This document shows, in pieces, positions 6,734-15,050 of a stretch of 22,864 nt of DNA. Made by a program: the position numbers and the translations under genes. The notes beneath the pieces are model-generated. The model had not been told where the DNA came from. It was given only the letters and a program-made list of their open reading frames with translations, and ran no database searches. Numbering within the stretch: position 1 is the first letter of the stretch; every line of letters begins with the position of its first letter. Origin of the DNA: Candidatus Aminicenantes bacterium UBA4820 (GTDB taxonomy: Bacteria > Acidobacteriota > UBA4820); assembly GCA_002402325.1 (NCBI GenBank), contig DHFQ01000048.1:1-22864 (forward strand). Direction: 5' to 3'.

Positions 6734-8079
6734 CGGTAATTGTTCTTGGAATGGGAGTTTCTGGCATTGCCTCTGCTAACCTCTCCTTGCTTTTCAAAAA
6801 TAGGACTATTGGCATTGACAAAAAACCAATCTCTTTACTCTCGAATGAAGTAAAAAAACTTTGTGAACGAGGAATGGAGTTTTATAAAGAGGAAGATTCT
6901 TTTGAAGTTTTAAAAGAGGGCGATCTTGTTGTAATTTCACCGGGAATTTCAAAAGAAAACGAGGTTGTAAAAAGGGCGGAGGAAGAGGGGAAGAAAATAA
7001 TTTCAGAAATTGAATTTGCTTTTAACTTTTCAAAGGGAAAAATTATTGCAATTACAGGCTCAAATGGAAAGTCAACAACAACATCTTTAATAAACTCAAT
7101 AATTAAAAAGAAGTTTGATGATGTCAGAGTTGGAGGAAACATAGGAACCTCTTTTAGTGAAATAGTTTTAAATTCAGATGAAAAAACGCTCTTTGTCCTT
7201 GAAATATCCTCCTTTCAGCTTGAAAGAATTGAAAGATTTAAGCCATCTACAGCAATTCTACTCAATTTGACTCCCGACCATCAGGATAGATATAAAACAA
7301 GGGAAGATTACTACAAAGCGAAGATGAGAATTTTTGAAAATCAGGATGAAAATGATTTCTCAATAGTAAATCTGGATGATAATAAAATGGTTAAAAATCT
7401 TGAAAAGATTAAATCAAGAAAATTTTACTTTTCTCAAAAAAGGCACAATTTTGATGGGGCATTTGTGGAAGAGGGTAAAGTTTATCTTCAATTTAAAAAA
7501 GAGGGAATTATTGAAATCGTTGATACTAAAGAGTTAAAAATAAAAGGCCCTCATAACCTTGAAAATGTGATGGCTTCTTCAATTGCTGGATTCTTAAACG
7601 GCGTTGAAAAAGAAAAAATTAGAGAGGCTTTAATTGAATTTGAAACTCTTCCCCATAGACTTGAGTTTGTTGCAGAAATAAATGGGGCTCAATTTTATAA
7701 CGATTCAAAAGCTACAAATGTTGATTCAGTCAAAAAGGCTTTACAAAGTTTTGAAAGAAACATTGTGCTTTTGCTTGGAGGAAGGGATAAAGGTGCTGAT
7801 TTTTCATCGCTAATAGACGAGGTTTTAAAAAGATGTTCAAAGGTTGTTGGATTTGGAGAATCGCGTGGAAAGGTGAGAGAAGTTTTTGAAGGAAAAATTA
7901 AATATGAGGAATTTGAAACTTTAGAGGAAGCCACCCTCTTTTTGAAGGAAAGGGCAAAAAGAGGAGAAATAATTCTTCTTTCTCCAGCCTGTGCCTCCTT
8001 TGATGAGTTCCAAAACTTTGAAGATAGAGGAGAAAAGTTTAAGAAATGGATTTTAGAAGGGAAAAATGATAGAGGCTAA
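6730..8079 (+). CDS. murD: UDP-MurNAc-L-Ala:D-Glu ligase MurD
   Basis: MurD adds D-glutamate to UDP-MurNAc-L-alanine. The N-terminal Rossmann loop G-M-G-V-S-G-I-A lies at 7-14, S-P-G-I at 70-73, the ATP loop G-S-N-G-K-S-T-T at 110-117, and E-I-S-S-F-Q-L-E near 158-165. N-L-T-P-D-H-x-D-R follows, and then the C-terminal domain with N-D-S-K-A-T-N and L-L-G-G-R-D-K-G. The 449 residues are normal. AAGGAG precedes the start by 11 bases. The 5' end overlaps murF as ATGA and the 3' end overlaps ftsW by 14 bases. Its place directly after murF, with no mraY between them, is the first of two gaps in the expected gene order. Confidence 0.95.
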   Translation: MTVIVLGMGVSGIASANLSLLFKNRTIGIDKKPISLLSNEVKKLCERGMEFYKEEDSFEVLKEGDLVVISPGISKENEVVKRAEEEGKKIISEIEFAFNFSKGKIIAITGSNGKSTTTSLINSIIKKKFDDVRVGGNIGTSFSEIVLNSDEKTLFVLEISSFQLERIERFKPSTAILLNLTPDHQDRYKTREDYYKAKMRIFENQDENDFSIVNLDDNKMVKNLEKIKSRKFYFSQKRHNFDGAFVEEGKVYLQFKKEGIIEIVDTKELKIKGPHNLENVMASSIAGFLNGVEKEKIREALIEFETLPHRLEFVAEINGAQFYNDSKATNVDSVKKALQSFERNIVLLLGGRDKGADFSSLIDEVLKRCSKVVGFGESRGKVREVFEGKIKYEEFETLEEATLFLKERAKRGEIILLSPACASFDEFQNFEDRGEKFKKWILEGKNDRG

Positions 8080-9145
8080 ATTTGACAGATCGCTTCTTAC
8101 ATTTTCATTGATAAGCGTCTCTTTTGGACTTGTTGCCATCTACTCCGCATCATTCATATTTGCAATGACGAGAAAGGGAGACCCAAATTACTTTCTTTTC
8201 AAACAGCTCCTCTTCCTCGCTTGTGGTGTTTTGTTGCTTATTGGTGCCTTGAAAGTTCCTTTAAAATATCTTGAAAACAGCAAAGTGGTCTTTTTAATAT
8301 TTGCCCTTCAAACCATTTCACTTATAGTTGTTTTCTTTATGCCAAAAATTAACGGTGCTCATCGCTGGATTAAAATTGGAGGATTTACAATTCAACCTTC
8401 GGAGTTTGCAAAAATAACTGCGATAATTGTTACAGCCTTTTTGCTTAAAAGGGGACTTGAAAAGAAAACCAGATGGCTAAAATTGTTTGCCCGGATATGC
8501 ATCCCCATATTGCTCATATCCTCTTTGATATTTGCTGAACCAGATATGGGAATGACTGCACTTCTCATTGTTGTAGTATTTACGATGATCTTTGTAAGCG
8601 GGTTTCCATTTAAGTATGTTCTTCCTTTGGGACTATTACTACTTGTAGTATCGGCTATTGCAATTATCTTTGCGCCTTATAGGCTGGAGAGATTATTGGG
8701 AACACCAGATAGCGACCCACAGAGGTCTGGATTTCAGATAAGACAATCACTCATTGCTGTTGGAAGTGGGGGGGTACTCGGGAAAAAACTTGGCGGCGGA
8801 AGTTCAAAAAGGTTGTTTCTTCCTCTTCCCCATACCGATTTCATCTTTGCAAACATTGCTGAAGAGTTGGGATTCGTTGGTTGCTCAATTTTGATTTTTC
8901 TTGTTCTATTGATAGGTTACAGAGGATTTAAAATAGCGGTAAAATCTGAGAATCCTTACTTTGCACTCATTGCCTTTGGGATAACCTTCTTTATCGTTAT
9001 TCAATCTTTAATCCATATTGGCGTCAATATCTACATCCTTCCACCTAAGGGAATGCCCTATCCTTTAATTTCTTATGGCGGTTCATCTTTGCTCTCAACC
9101 CTTTGTGCTATTGGACTTCTTCTAAACATAAGTAAGGAGGTTTAA
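8066..9145 (+). CDS. ftsW: Septal peptidoglycan polymerase FtsW (SEDS family)
   Basis: FtsW is an integral membrane glycosyltransferase of the SEDS family that polymerises lipid II at the septum together with FtsI. The 359 residues form about ten hydrophobic segments. Family motifs are clear: G-A-H-R-W-I-x-I-G-G near residue 96, followed by Q-P-S-E-F-A-K, then the long extracytoplasmic loop with L-P-L-P-H-T-D-F-I-F-A-x-x-A-E-E-L-G. Near the C-terminus come P-P-K-G-M-P and P-L-I-S-Y-G-G-S-S. RodA shares these motifs; FtsW is preferred because of the dcw location. The start at 8066 overlaps murD by 14 bases. The stop overlaps the murC start by one base (TAATG). murG, which usually follows, is absent. 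Confidence 0.94.
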   Translation: MIEAKFDRSLLTFSLISVSFGLVAIYSASFIFAMTRKGDPNYFLFKQLLFLACGVLLLIGALKVPLKYLENSKVVFLIFALQTISLIVVFFMPKINGAHRWIKIGGFTIQPSEFAKITAIIVTAFLLKRGLEKKTRWLKLFARICIPILLISSLIFAEPDMGMTALLIVVVFTMIFVSGFPFKYVLPLGLLLLVVSAIAIIFAPYRLERLLGTPDSDPQRSGFQIRQSLIAVGSGGVLGKKLGGGSSKRLFLPLPHTDFIFANIAEELGFVGCSILIFLVLLIGYRGFKIAVKSENPYFALIAFGITFFIVIQSLIHIGVNIYILPPKGMPYPLISYGGSSLLSTLCAIGLLLNISKEV

Positions 9146-10536
9146 TGAAGTTCGAGAGAATAAAAAGGATACACTTCGTCGGAATCTCAGGGATTGGGAT
9201 GAGCGGAATCGCAGAAGTTTTATTCAATATGGGGTTTAAAATTTCAGGTTCGGATTTAAGACAGACAGCAATAACAGAAAGGCTTTCATCTTTAGGGATT
9301 AAAGTTTTTAAAGGACATTCACCTTCAAACATTGAAGATGCAGAACTTCTTGTCCGCTCTTCGGCGGTTCCAGAGGGAAATCCTGAACTGCTTGAGGCAA
9401 AAAGAAAAGGGATTCCCGTAATTTCAAGGGGTGAGATGCTTGCTGAACTAACAAGACTTAAGGATTCTTTAATCGTAAGTGGTTCTCATGGGAAGACGAC
9501 TACAACAGCGATGCTTGGACACATAACCCGTTCTTTGAATCTTGATCCAACCTTGATAATCGGTGGAAGGCTCTCTTCGATTGGAAGTTCAGCGACACTT
9601 GGAAAATCAAATCTTTTAATTGCAGAGGCAGATGAGTCTGACAAAAGTTTTCTTTTACTTCATCCATCTCTTGCTGTTATTACAAACATAGATTGGGAAC
9701 ACATTGATACCTATCCCACCCTTGAATCTTTGAGGGATGCCTACATTGATTTTGCAAATAAGGTTCCCTTTTATGGTTCCGTTGTATGTTGTAGCGATGA
9801 TTTCAATGTAAGAGAGTTAATTCCACACTTCAAAAGAAGGGCAATTTCTTACGGAATGCTTCCAGGGTCTGAGTGGAGTGCAGAAAGAGTCAATGGAAAC
9901 TTTAGAGGGGAGAGATTCATCATAAAAAGAAACGGTGAAGAGATAGGAGTTGCTGAAATAAAGCAATTCGGCACTCACAACATTTTAAACTCACTTGGTG
10001 CAATAGTAGCCCTTTCTGAAATTGAAGTCAACCTTGAAGAAGCAATAAGGGCACTCTCAACATTTCCCGGGGTTGATAGAAGATTTGAATTTAAAGGCAT
10101 TGAAAAGGGAATTGAAATTTACGACGATTACGCCCATCATCCCTCAGAATTAAAGGCTTTAATTGAGACAGCAAGACTTGCGGGTGAAAACAAGAGGCTT
10201 GTCATAATTTTTGAGCCTCACAGATACACAAGATTAAAGGCGTTTGAAGATGGTTTTGCAAAAGTTCTTCTTCTTTCAGACATTGTTGTTGTGACGGATG
10301 TCTACAGCGCCGGTGAACCTCCAATAGAAGGGATAACAGGTGAAGCACTTTTCAAAAGGCTTAAAGAATTGTCCCACACTAATTGTTACTACTGCAAAAA
10401 CATTTCTGAAATTCCAGAGTTTGTTTTACCACTTTTGAACGAAAATGACCTTGTAGTTACAGTAGGAGCGGGAAACATAACAAAAGTTGGAGGAGAAATT
10501 TTAAAACTTTTAAGGGGAAAAGATGAATCTTTGTAA
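9145..10536 (+). CDS. murC: UDP-MurNAc:L-Ala ligase MurC
   Basis: MurC starts the stem peptide by adding L-alanine to UDP-MurNAc. The N-terminal nucleotide loop G-I-S-G-I-G-M-S-G lies at 13-21, the ATP loop G-S-H-G-K-T-T-T at 113-120, E-A-D-E-S-D at 161-166, and N-I-D-W-E-H-x-D follows. The C-terminal domain starts with D-D-Y-A-H-H-P at 327-333, and E-P-H-R-Y-T-R is present. The usual Gly after E-A-D-E-S-D is Lys167 here, a small change. The 463 residues are typical. The start is a TAATG overlap with ftsW but carries a full AAGGAGG site (9134-9140), one of the strongest in the operon, so its translation may not depend on coupling. Confidence 0.95.
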   Translation: MKFERIKRIHFVGISGIGMSGIAEVLFNMGFKISGSDLRQTAITERLSSLGIKVFKGHSPSNIEDAELLVRSSAVPEGNPELLEAKRKGIPVISRGEMLAELTRLKDSLIVSGSHGKTTTTAMLGHITRSLNLDPTLIIGGRLSSIGSSATLGKSNLLIAEADESDKSFLLLHPSLAVITNIDWEHIDTYPTLESLRDAYIDFANKVPFYGSVVCCSDDFNVRELIPHFKRRAISYGMLPGSEWSAERVNGNFRGERFIIKRNGEEIGVAEIKQFGTHNILNSLGAIVALSEIEVNLEEAIRALSTFPGVDRRFEFKGIEKGIEIYDDYAHHPSELKALIETARLAGENKRLVIIFEPHRYTRLKAFEDGFAKVLLLSDIVVVTDVYSAGEPPIEGITGEALFKRLKELSHTNCYYCKNISEIPEFVLPLLNENDLVVTVGAGNITKVGGEILKLLRGKDESL

Positions 10537-11431
10537 AATAAGAGAGATTATGCCCGGTCTTTGCAAAACATTCAAAGAGAACGAGTCTCTTAAAGAATAC
10601 ACAAGACTTAGAATTGGAGGAGAAACTCCATTTTACATCAAGCCCCTGAACTGGGATAGTGCAAAAAAAATAGTGAAAATTTTAAAAGAAGAAAATTTGC
10701 CTTTTAAGATACTTGGAAGAGGAACAAACCTTTTAATATACGATGGCAAATTGAACTTTGGCGTAATTCATATTTTGAATATTGAAAAGAAATTGGAGAT
10801 AGAAAATCAATTCGTAAGAACATCAGCAGATGTGCTTCTTAAGGAGACGGCAAATCAAACCTTTTCAAGATGCTTGAGCGGGATGGAGGAACTTTCATTA
10901 ATTCCAGGAACTGTTGGCGGAGCGGTTTGCACAAATGCTGGAGCGTTCGGCAAAGAATTCTTTGACATTATAAAAGAAATAAATTTAATAAACTACTCAG
11001 GTGATGAAGTCTCACTAAAACCTGAAGAGGTAGAACATTTTTATAGAAAAACGAATATTAAAGATAAAGGAATTGTAAAAAGTGTCCTGCTTAAACTCAA
11101 AAAAGAGGATGAAGAGGTCATTCAAAAGAAAAAGAATGAATTTAGAAAAGCAAGAGAGACAAAACAGCCATATAAAGAAAGAACCTGCGGAAGCGTATTT
11201 AAAAATCCTGAAGGAGACTTTGCCGGTAGAATCCTTGAAGAACTTGGTTTTAAGGGAAAGAAAAATGGTAATGTTTCTTTCTCATCTCTTCATTCAAACT
11301 TTTTAATAGCAGAAAAAAACGCAACTTTCAAAGAGGCATTCTCATTGACAGAAGAGGCAAAGATGAAAGCAAAAGAAAAAGGAATTTCTCTGGAATACGA
11401 AATGGAGATATGGAAAAATGAGCCCGCTTAA
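10523..11431 (+). CDS. murB: UDP-N-acetylenolpyruvoylglucosamine reductase MurB
   Basis: MurB reduces UDP-GlcNAc-enolpyruvate to UDP-MurNAc with NADPH and bound FAD. FAD-site motifs visible are T-R-L-R-I-G-G at 27-33, G-R-G-T-N-L-L at 65-71, and L-S-L-I-P-G-T-V-G-G-A near 124-134, then N-A-G-A-F-G. The reductase part has Y-R-K-T (174-177) with the substrate Arg, and G-S-V-F-K-N-P near 223-229, whose Ser224 is the expected proton donor. A late Glu (about 293) fits the third catalytic residue. The 302 residues suit the shorter type II form. ATG 10523 is chosen over the in-frame ATG at 10550 because of AAGGGG upstream. It overlaps murC and ftsQ by 14 bases each. Confidence 0.94.
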   Translation: MNLCKIREIMPGLCKTFKENESLKEYTRLRIGGETPFYIKPLNWDSAKKIVKILKEENLPFKILGRGTNLLIYDGKLNFGVIHILNIEKKLEIENQFVRTSADVLLKETANQTFSRCLSGMEELSLIPGTVGGAVCTNAGAFGKEFFDIIKEINLINYSGDEVSLKPEEVEHFYRKTNIKDKGIVKSVLLKLKKEDEEVIQKKKNEFRKARETKQPYKERTCGSVFKNPEGDFAGRILEELGFKGKKNGNVSFSSLHSNFLIAEKNATFKEAFSLTEEAKMKAKEKGISLEYEMEIWKNEPA

Positions 11432-12239
11432 TGATTTAAACGCATACAATGTTGAACCATCATTCAACTATGTTGTGGCAACTAAACCTTCAGTCAAAAA
11501 GAAAAAGAAAATTTTAGTCATTTTACTACTTATGTTTTTTGTTGCAGCACTTGTCTCATTTTCTTTTTTTGGGATATACAAACCTCTTTCAAATTCATCT
11601 GTTTTATCACCATTTTCACTCCATTACATAAACATCTATGGAATAGACGGAACAAATAGAGAGATAATAAAAAATTCACTTTCTGAGTTCATTGGAAAAA
11701 ATATTTTTGCAATATCTTCTGAGGATATTAAAGATAAAATATCAAAAATTGGTTTTGTTGAAGGTTATCTTTTTAGAAGGAATCTTCCAAATGAAATAAC
11801 GCTTGAGATCAAGCCGAAGGAGAGCATTTGCACTGTCAAGCAGGGTAACCAGTATTTTTCAATTGATGGGGAAGGGAATTTCTGGGAGAGTTCAACGATC
11901 AGCGAAAATTGTTTTGAAGTAACATCAAAAGTTGATCTAAAAGGAAAAGATTTTCAAACGTTAATGAAAGAGTTAAAAGTTAACAATCTCAACAAAGATT
12001 GTTTATTAATAGATTATCTTGACCCCAATTCCTATATTGTAAGTTTTAAAGATGGAAATTCGTTTATTTTTTTTGGAAATGAATTCAAAAAAGAATGGGC
12101 GAAATATAATGAGAGTAAGGGTTGGATAAATGACAATGTAGCGACAAAGGGAATTTTTGACTTGAGATGGAGCAATAGAATCGTCATCAAGATAATTCAA
12201 AGTGAGTCAAATTCTATGGAGGAAAAGAAAGATGGCTAA
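11418..12239 (+). CDS. ftsQ: FtsQ/DivIB-type cell division protein
   Basis: FtsQ links FtsL/FtsB to the rest of the divisome and helps regulate septal wall synthesis. The protein has a polar cytoplasmic tail with a Lys run just before one membrane helix (about 31-52). An extracytoplasmic POTRA-like domain follows (about 68-133), including I-N-I-Y-G-I, the pattern around I-G-F-V-E-G, and L-P-N-E-I-T-L-E-I. A less conserved beta domain completes the 273 residues. The family varies greatly in sequence; topology, the POTRA pattern and the slot between murB and ftsA support the call. In many clusters ddl sits here too, but it is not present. It overlaps murB by 14 bases and the chosen ftsA start by 8. 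Confidence 0.88.
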   Translation: MSPLNDLNAYNVEPSFNYVVATKPSVKKKKKILVILLLMFFVAALVSFSFFGIYKPLSNSSVLSPFSLHYINIYGIDGTNREIIKNSLSEFIGKNIFAISSEDIKDKISKIGFVEGYLFRRNLPNEITLEIKPKESICTVKQGNQYFSIDGEGNFWESSTISENCFEVTSKVDLKGKDFQTLMKELKVNNLNKDCLLIDYLDPNSYIVSFKDGNSFIFFGNEFKKEWAKYNESKGWINDNVATKGIFDLRWSNRIVIKIIQSESNSMEEKKDG

Positions 12240-13455
12240 GGGCGATAATTACATCGTTGGCATTGATATTGGAACTTCAAAGATTGGGGTAATTGTGGCA
12301 AAACTCCTTGAAAACGGAGAAATAGAGATCGTAGGCGTAGGAAAAAGCGAGGCAAAGGGGATGAGAAGGGGAAGCGTCTCAAACCTTAAAGAGGCTGAGG
12401 CAAGCATAAAAAACAGTTGCCTCGAAGCAGAATCAATGTCCGGCTATTCTATTGAAAAGGCTTATGTCTCAGTCGGAGGCACGCACATAAATAGCATTAA
12501 CAGTAGAGGAGTTGTCGCTATTTCAGCAAAAGATAAGATAGTAACTCATCAAGATGTTGCGAGGGTTTTACAAAATTCTTCATCAATAACAATAAGCGGA
12601 GATCAGAAAATTTTTCATACAATTCCGCAGGAATACATCATTGATGATCAGGATGGAATATCAGACCCGATTGGTATGCACGGACAGAGACTTGAGGCTA
12701 ATGTTCATATAATTATGGCTCCTGTAACCACTCTTCAAAATGTTGGGACGGTGATTCATAACTGCGGAATTGAAGTAGAAGATTTTGTCTTTAATTTGAT
12801 TGCAGATTCTTATGCTGTTTTAACGCCTGAAGAGATGGAACTTGGCGTTGCACTAATAAATATCGGGCACGGAACAACAGGAATTTCTGTTTTTGAAAAA
12901 GGTGCAATCTGTCATAGTCATATAATTCCAATAGGAGGGGAACTCTTTACCAACGATCTCTCTGTTTTGCTTAAAATCGGTGTTATGGATGCTGAAATAG
13001 CCAAAAAGAAATATGGTTGTGCCCTTACAAATATGGTCTCAGAAGATGAAATGGTAGAAATTACAAATAGTTCTCAGAAAAAATCGTCTGTTGTTTCAAA
13101 GATGAAAATAGCAGAAATACTTGAGCCTCGTGCGGTAGAGCTTTTTCAACTTCTTTACGAAAACATAAGAGACGCAAGGTTACTTAAAACAATAAATTCA
13201 GGAATTGTCTTGACGGGAGGAGGATCACTTCTTCCGGGAATTTCTGAAATAGCAGAAAAAGTCTTTGACCATCACGCAAGATCTGGAGAACCTATGGGAA
13301 TTAGCGGTCTTACTACCATCGTTGGAACGCCTCTATTTTCAACTGCGGTAGGTTTAGTCCAGTATGGGGCAAAGATGTCTACAAAAGGAAATGCCAGATC
13401 AAAAAAAGGAACAATTTCAAAACTGTTTAGTAAAATTTTTGAAATTTTTGAATAA
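12232..13455 (+). CDS. ftsA: Cell division protein FtsA (Z-ring membrane anchor)
   Basis: FtsA is an actin-fold ATPase that tethers FtsZ to the membrane and recruits later divisome proteins. With the start used here it has 407 residues. The phosphate-1 loop G-I-D-I-G-T-S-K is at about 10-17, the SHS2/1C region follows, and the late adenosine motif L-T-G-G-G-S-L-L-P is present. The end (about 395-407, S-K-L-F-S-K-I-F-E-I-F-E) is an amphipathic helix of the kind that inserts in the membrane. An in-frame GTG at 12202 would add ten residues. I prefer ATG 12232 because GGAGG (12218-12222) sits nine bases before it and the IDIGTSK motif is then at the usual distance from the N-terminus. Confidence 0.94.
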   Translation: MAKGDNYIVGIDIGTSKIGVIVAKLLENGEIEIVGVGKSEAKGMRRGSVSNLKEAEASIKNSCLEAESMSGYSIEKAYVSVGGTHINSINSRGVVAISAKDKIVTHQDVARVLQNSSSITISGDQKIFHTIPQEYIIDDQDGISDPIGMHGQRLEANVHIIMAPVTTLQNVGTVIHNCGIEVEDFVFNLIADSYAVLTPEEMELGVALINIGHGTTGISVFEKGAICHSHIIPIGGELFTNDLSVLLKIGVMDAEIAKKKYGCALTNMVSEDEMVEITNSSQKKSSVVSKMKIAEILEPRAVELFQLLYENIRDARLLKTINSGIVLTGGGSLLPGISEIAEKVFDHHARSGEPMGISGLTTIVGTPLFSTAVGLVQYGAKMSTKGNARSKKGTISKLFSKIFEIFE

Positions 13456-13467
13456 TAGGAGGAGAAA

Positions 13468-14778
13468 ATGAGCGAGTTTGATTTAGAAGGAACAAAAGGG
13501 AAAAACAACGAGAATGATAACGACTTGAATTATCTTTTAGTGGCAGATGATTCTCCGGAAGCTGATTACAAGGTTTGCATTAAAGTTGTAGGGGTTGGAG
13601 GTGCAGGAGGAAATGCAGTCAACAATATGATCAAGGCAGGACTCAAAGGTGTCGAATTTTATCATGTCAATACCGATTTTAAAGACCTTCAAAAATCTCT
13701 TGCACCGAACAAAATTCCGATTGGCAAAAATCTTACGCAGGGGCATGGAACCGGAGGAGATGCAGAAATGGGAGAGAAGGCGGCACTTGAAAATTACAAT
13801 GCCATCATCGATGCTCTTACAGGTGCTGATATTATCTTCATTGCAGCAGGGATGGGAGGAGGAACAGGCACTGGTGCATCTGCAGTTGTTGCAAGCTGTG
13901 CAAATTCTCTTAACGCTACTACCATCGCTGTTGTAACAAAGCCCTATTCCTGGGAAGGACAGAAGAAGGCAAAAAGAGCGGAAGAGGGAGTCTTAAAACT
14001 TAAAAAAGCTGCTGCAACTATTCTTGTCATACCAAATGACAACTTAAAATCCTGCCTTCCCGAAAAGTGTTCATTTATTGAAGCCTTCAAAGCTGCTGAT
14101 GATATTTTAAGACAGGGGGTTCAGGGACTTGCAGACCTTATAAACAAAGAGGGGATAATTCACAGAGATTTTGGCGATGTTAAATCTGTCCTTAAAAGAG
14201 GGGGAAGGGCGATACTTGGAATTGGAAAAGCAAAAGGTGAAACGAGGGCTCTTGATGCTATAAAAATGGCTGCAAACAATCCTTTGCTTGAAGACACTTC
14301 AATGGTAGATGTTGATAAAGTGCTTCTTGTCTTTTCTCAAAGCATTCCGACAAACGCAGAAATGGATATTGCAGCAGAACACATAAGAAGCTTAACCTCT
14401 GACGATTGCGAAATTTCCTTTGGAACTTTTGATGAAGATCCAGATTCGGATGAACTTTGCGTAACCGTCATTGCAGCATCTTCAAATGCAGAGGAATCAT
14501 CGGCTGAAGTTATTACAATGCCAAAGATAGATAAAAGTTTCCTTGATCAGAAGCTTTCTCCTACAGGACTTGTTGACACCGTGAATATTGAAGATGTTGA
14601 ATTGGCGGTAGAGGATACTCCAAATAAAACGCTGATAAGAAGGGGAAATTCTCTATTTGATAAAGCCCAGCCAACGCCAAAACCTTCAAAAGTACAAACT
14701 ACTTATGAAGTGGCGCAAATTCCTACTAAAATGAGAATTGATAGTACACCAAATTTTCTAAAAAAGAAGCAGGTTTGA
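13468..14778 (+). CDS. ftsZ: Cell division protein FtsZ (tubulin-like GTPase)
   Basis: FtsZ polymerises into the Z-ring at midcell using GTP. The glycine loop G-V-G-G-A-G-G-N-A is at 42-50, the tubulin signature G-G-G-T-G-T-G at 130-136, and E-A-F-K-A-A-D-D-I-L-R-Q-G-V-Q-G at 205-220. A variable acidic linker follows, and the tail T-P-N-F-L-K-K at 427-433 is the FtsA-binding peptide type. Oddities: the acidic N-terminal leader of about 35 residues is longer than usual. The loop that usually reads G-x-G-A-G-x-x-P is G-H-G-T-G-G-D-A near 92-99. The T7 loop N-x-D-F-A-D is H-R-D-F-G-D at 232-237, with both Asp kept and Asn lost. An AGGAGG site precedes the start, after the operon's only gap (12 bases). 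Confidence 0.95.
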   Translation: MSEFDLEGTKGKNNENDNDLNYLLVADDSPEADYKVCIKVVGVGGAGGNAVNNMIKAGLKGVEFYHVNTDFKDLQKSLAPNKIPIGKNLTQGHGTGGDAEMGEKAALENYNAIIDALTGADIIFIAAGMGGGTGTGASAVVASCANSLNATTIAVVTKPYSWEGQKKAKRAEEGVLKLKKAAATILVIPNDNLKSCLPEKCSFIEAFKAADDILRQGVQGLADLINKEGIIHRDFGDVKSVLKRGGRAILGIGKAKGETRALDAIKMAANNPLLEDTSMVDVDKVLLVFSQSIPTNAEMDIAAEHIRSLTSDDCEISFGTFDEDPDSDELCVTVIAASSNAEESSAEVITMPKIDKSFLDQKLSPTGLVDTVNIEDVELAVEDTPNKTLIRRGNSLFDKAQPTPKPSKVQTTYEVAQIPTKMRIDSTPNFLKKKQV

Positions 14779-14840
14779 TGAAAGAAACCTCATTTTCTCT
14801 TTCTATCGTAAGGATTTATTCAACACCGTCTTGCCCTCAC

Positions 14841-14864
14841 TAATGGGACACCTCCTTCCCATTA
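14841..14864 (+). other. 3' UTR hairpin with CACCTCCT loop
   Basis: Arms TAATGGGA (14841-14848) and TCCCATTA (14857-14864) are exact 8-bp complements. The 8-base loop CACCTCCT contains the anti-Shine-Dalgarno core CCTCCT found at the 3' end of 16S rRNA. It lies 62 bases after the ftsZ stop and 9 bases before the terminator hairpin, so it would be part of the dcw transcript. Function is unknown. Confidence 0.6.
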
Positions 14865-14873
14865 ACGCACCTC

Positions 14874-14903
14874 GGGTGGAAGAGTTCTTCCACCCCTTTT
14901 TTT
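14874..14903 (+). terminator. Strong intrinsic terminator of the dcw operon
   Basis: Arms GGGTGGAAGA (14874-14883) and TCTTCCACCC (14886-14895) are perfect complements. One C follows, then seven T residues (14897-14903). This is a textbook Rho-independent terminator, about 95 bases after ftsZ, and it separates the operon from the promoter of the next gene. Confidence 0.95.
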
Positions 14904-14999
14904 ATCTTGAAAGAATAGGAGAACACTTTTTTTAAAATCTACTTAATTATCGCCATCATTTTTAACCTTTTGAAAATAATGGAGTTATATTTTAATGTC

Positions 15000-15028
15000 T
15001 TGAAAAAATTTCCATTTTGTGGTATAAA
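15000..15028 (+). promoter_or_regulatory. Promoter for the aminotransferase fusion gene and the PPK2 gene
   Basis: TTGAAA (15000-15005) and TATAAA (15023-15028) are 17 bp apart, with a TGG just before the -10. The predicted start is near 15035, leaving a 5' UTR of about 16 bases that includes GAGGAG eight bases before the ATG. The rest of the 14904-15050 spacer is AT-rich, with nothing else recognised. Confidence 0.7.
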
Positions 15029-15050
15029 GTTGCGATGAGGAGTTAAAAAA

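Noticed and set aside
12202..12231. A longer FtsA starting at GTG 12202
   Set aside because: The good GGAGG site points to ATG 12232, and the added ten residues fall before the conserved FtsA N-terminus.
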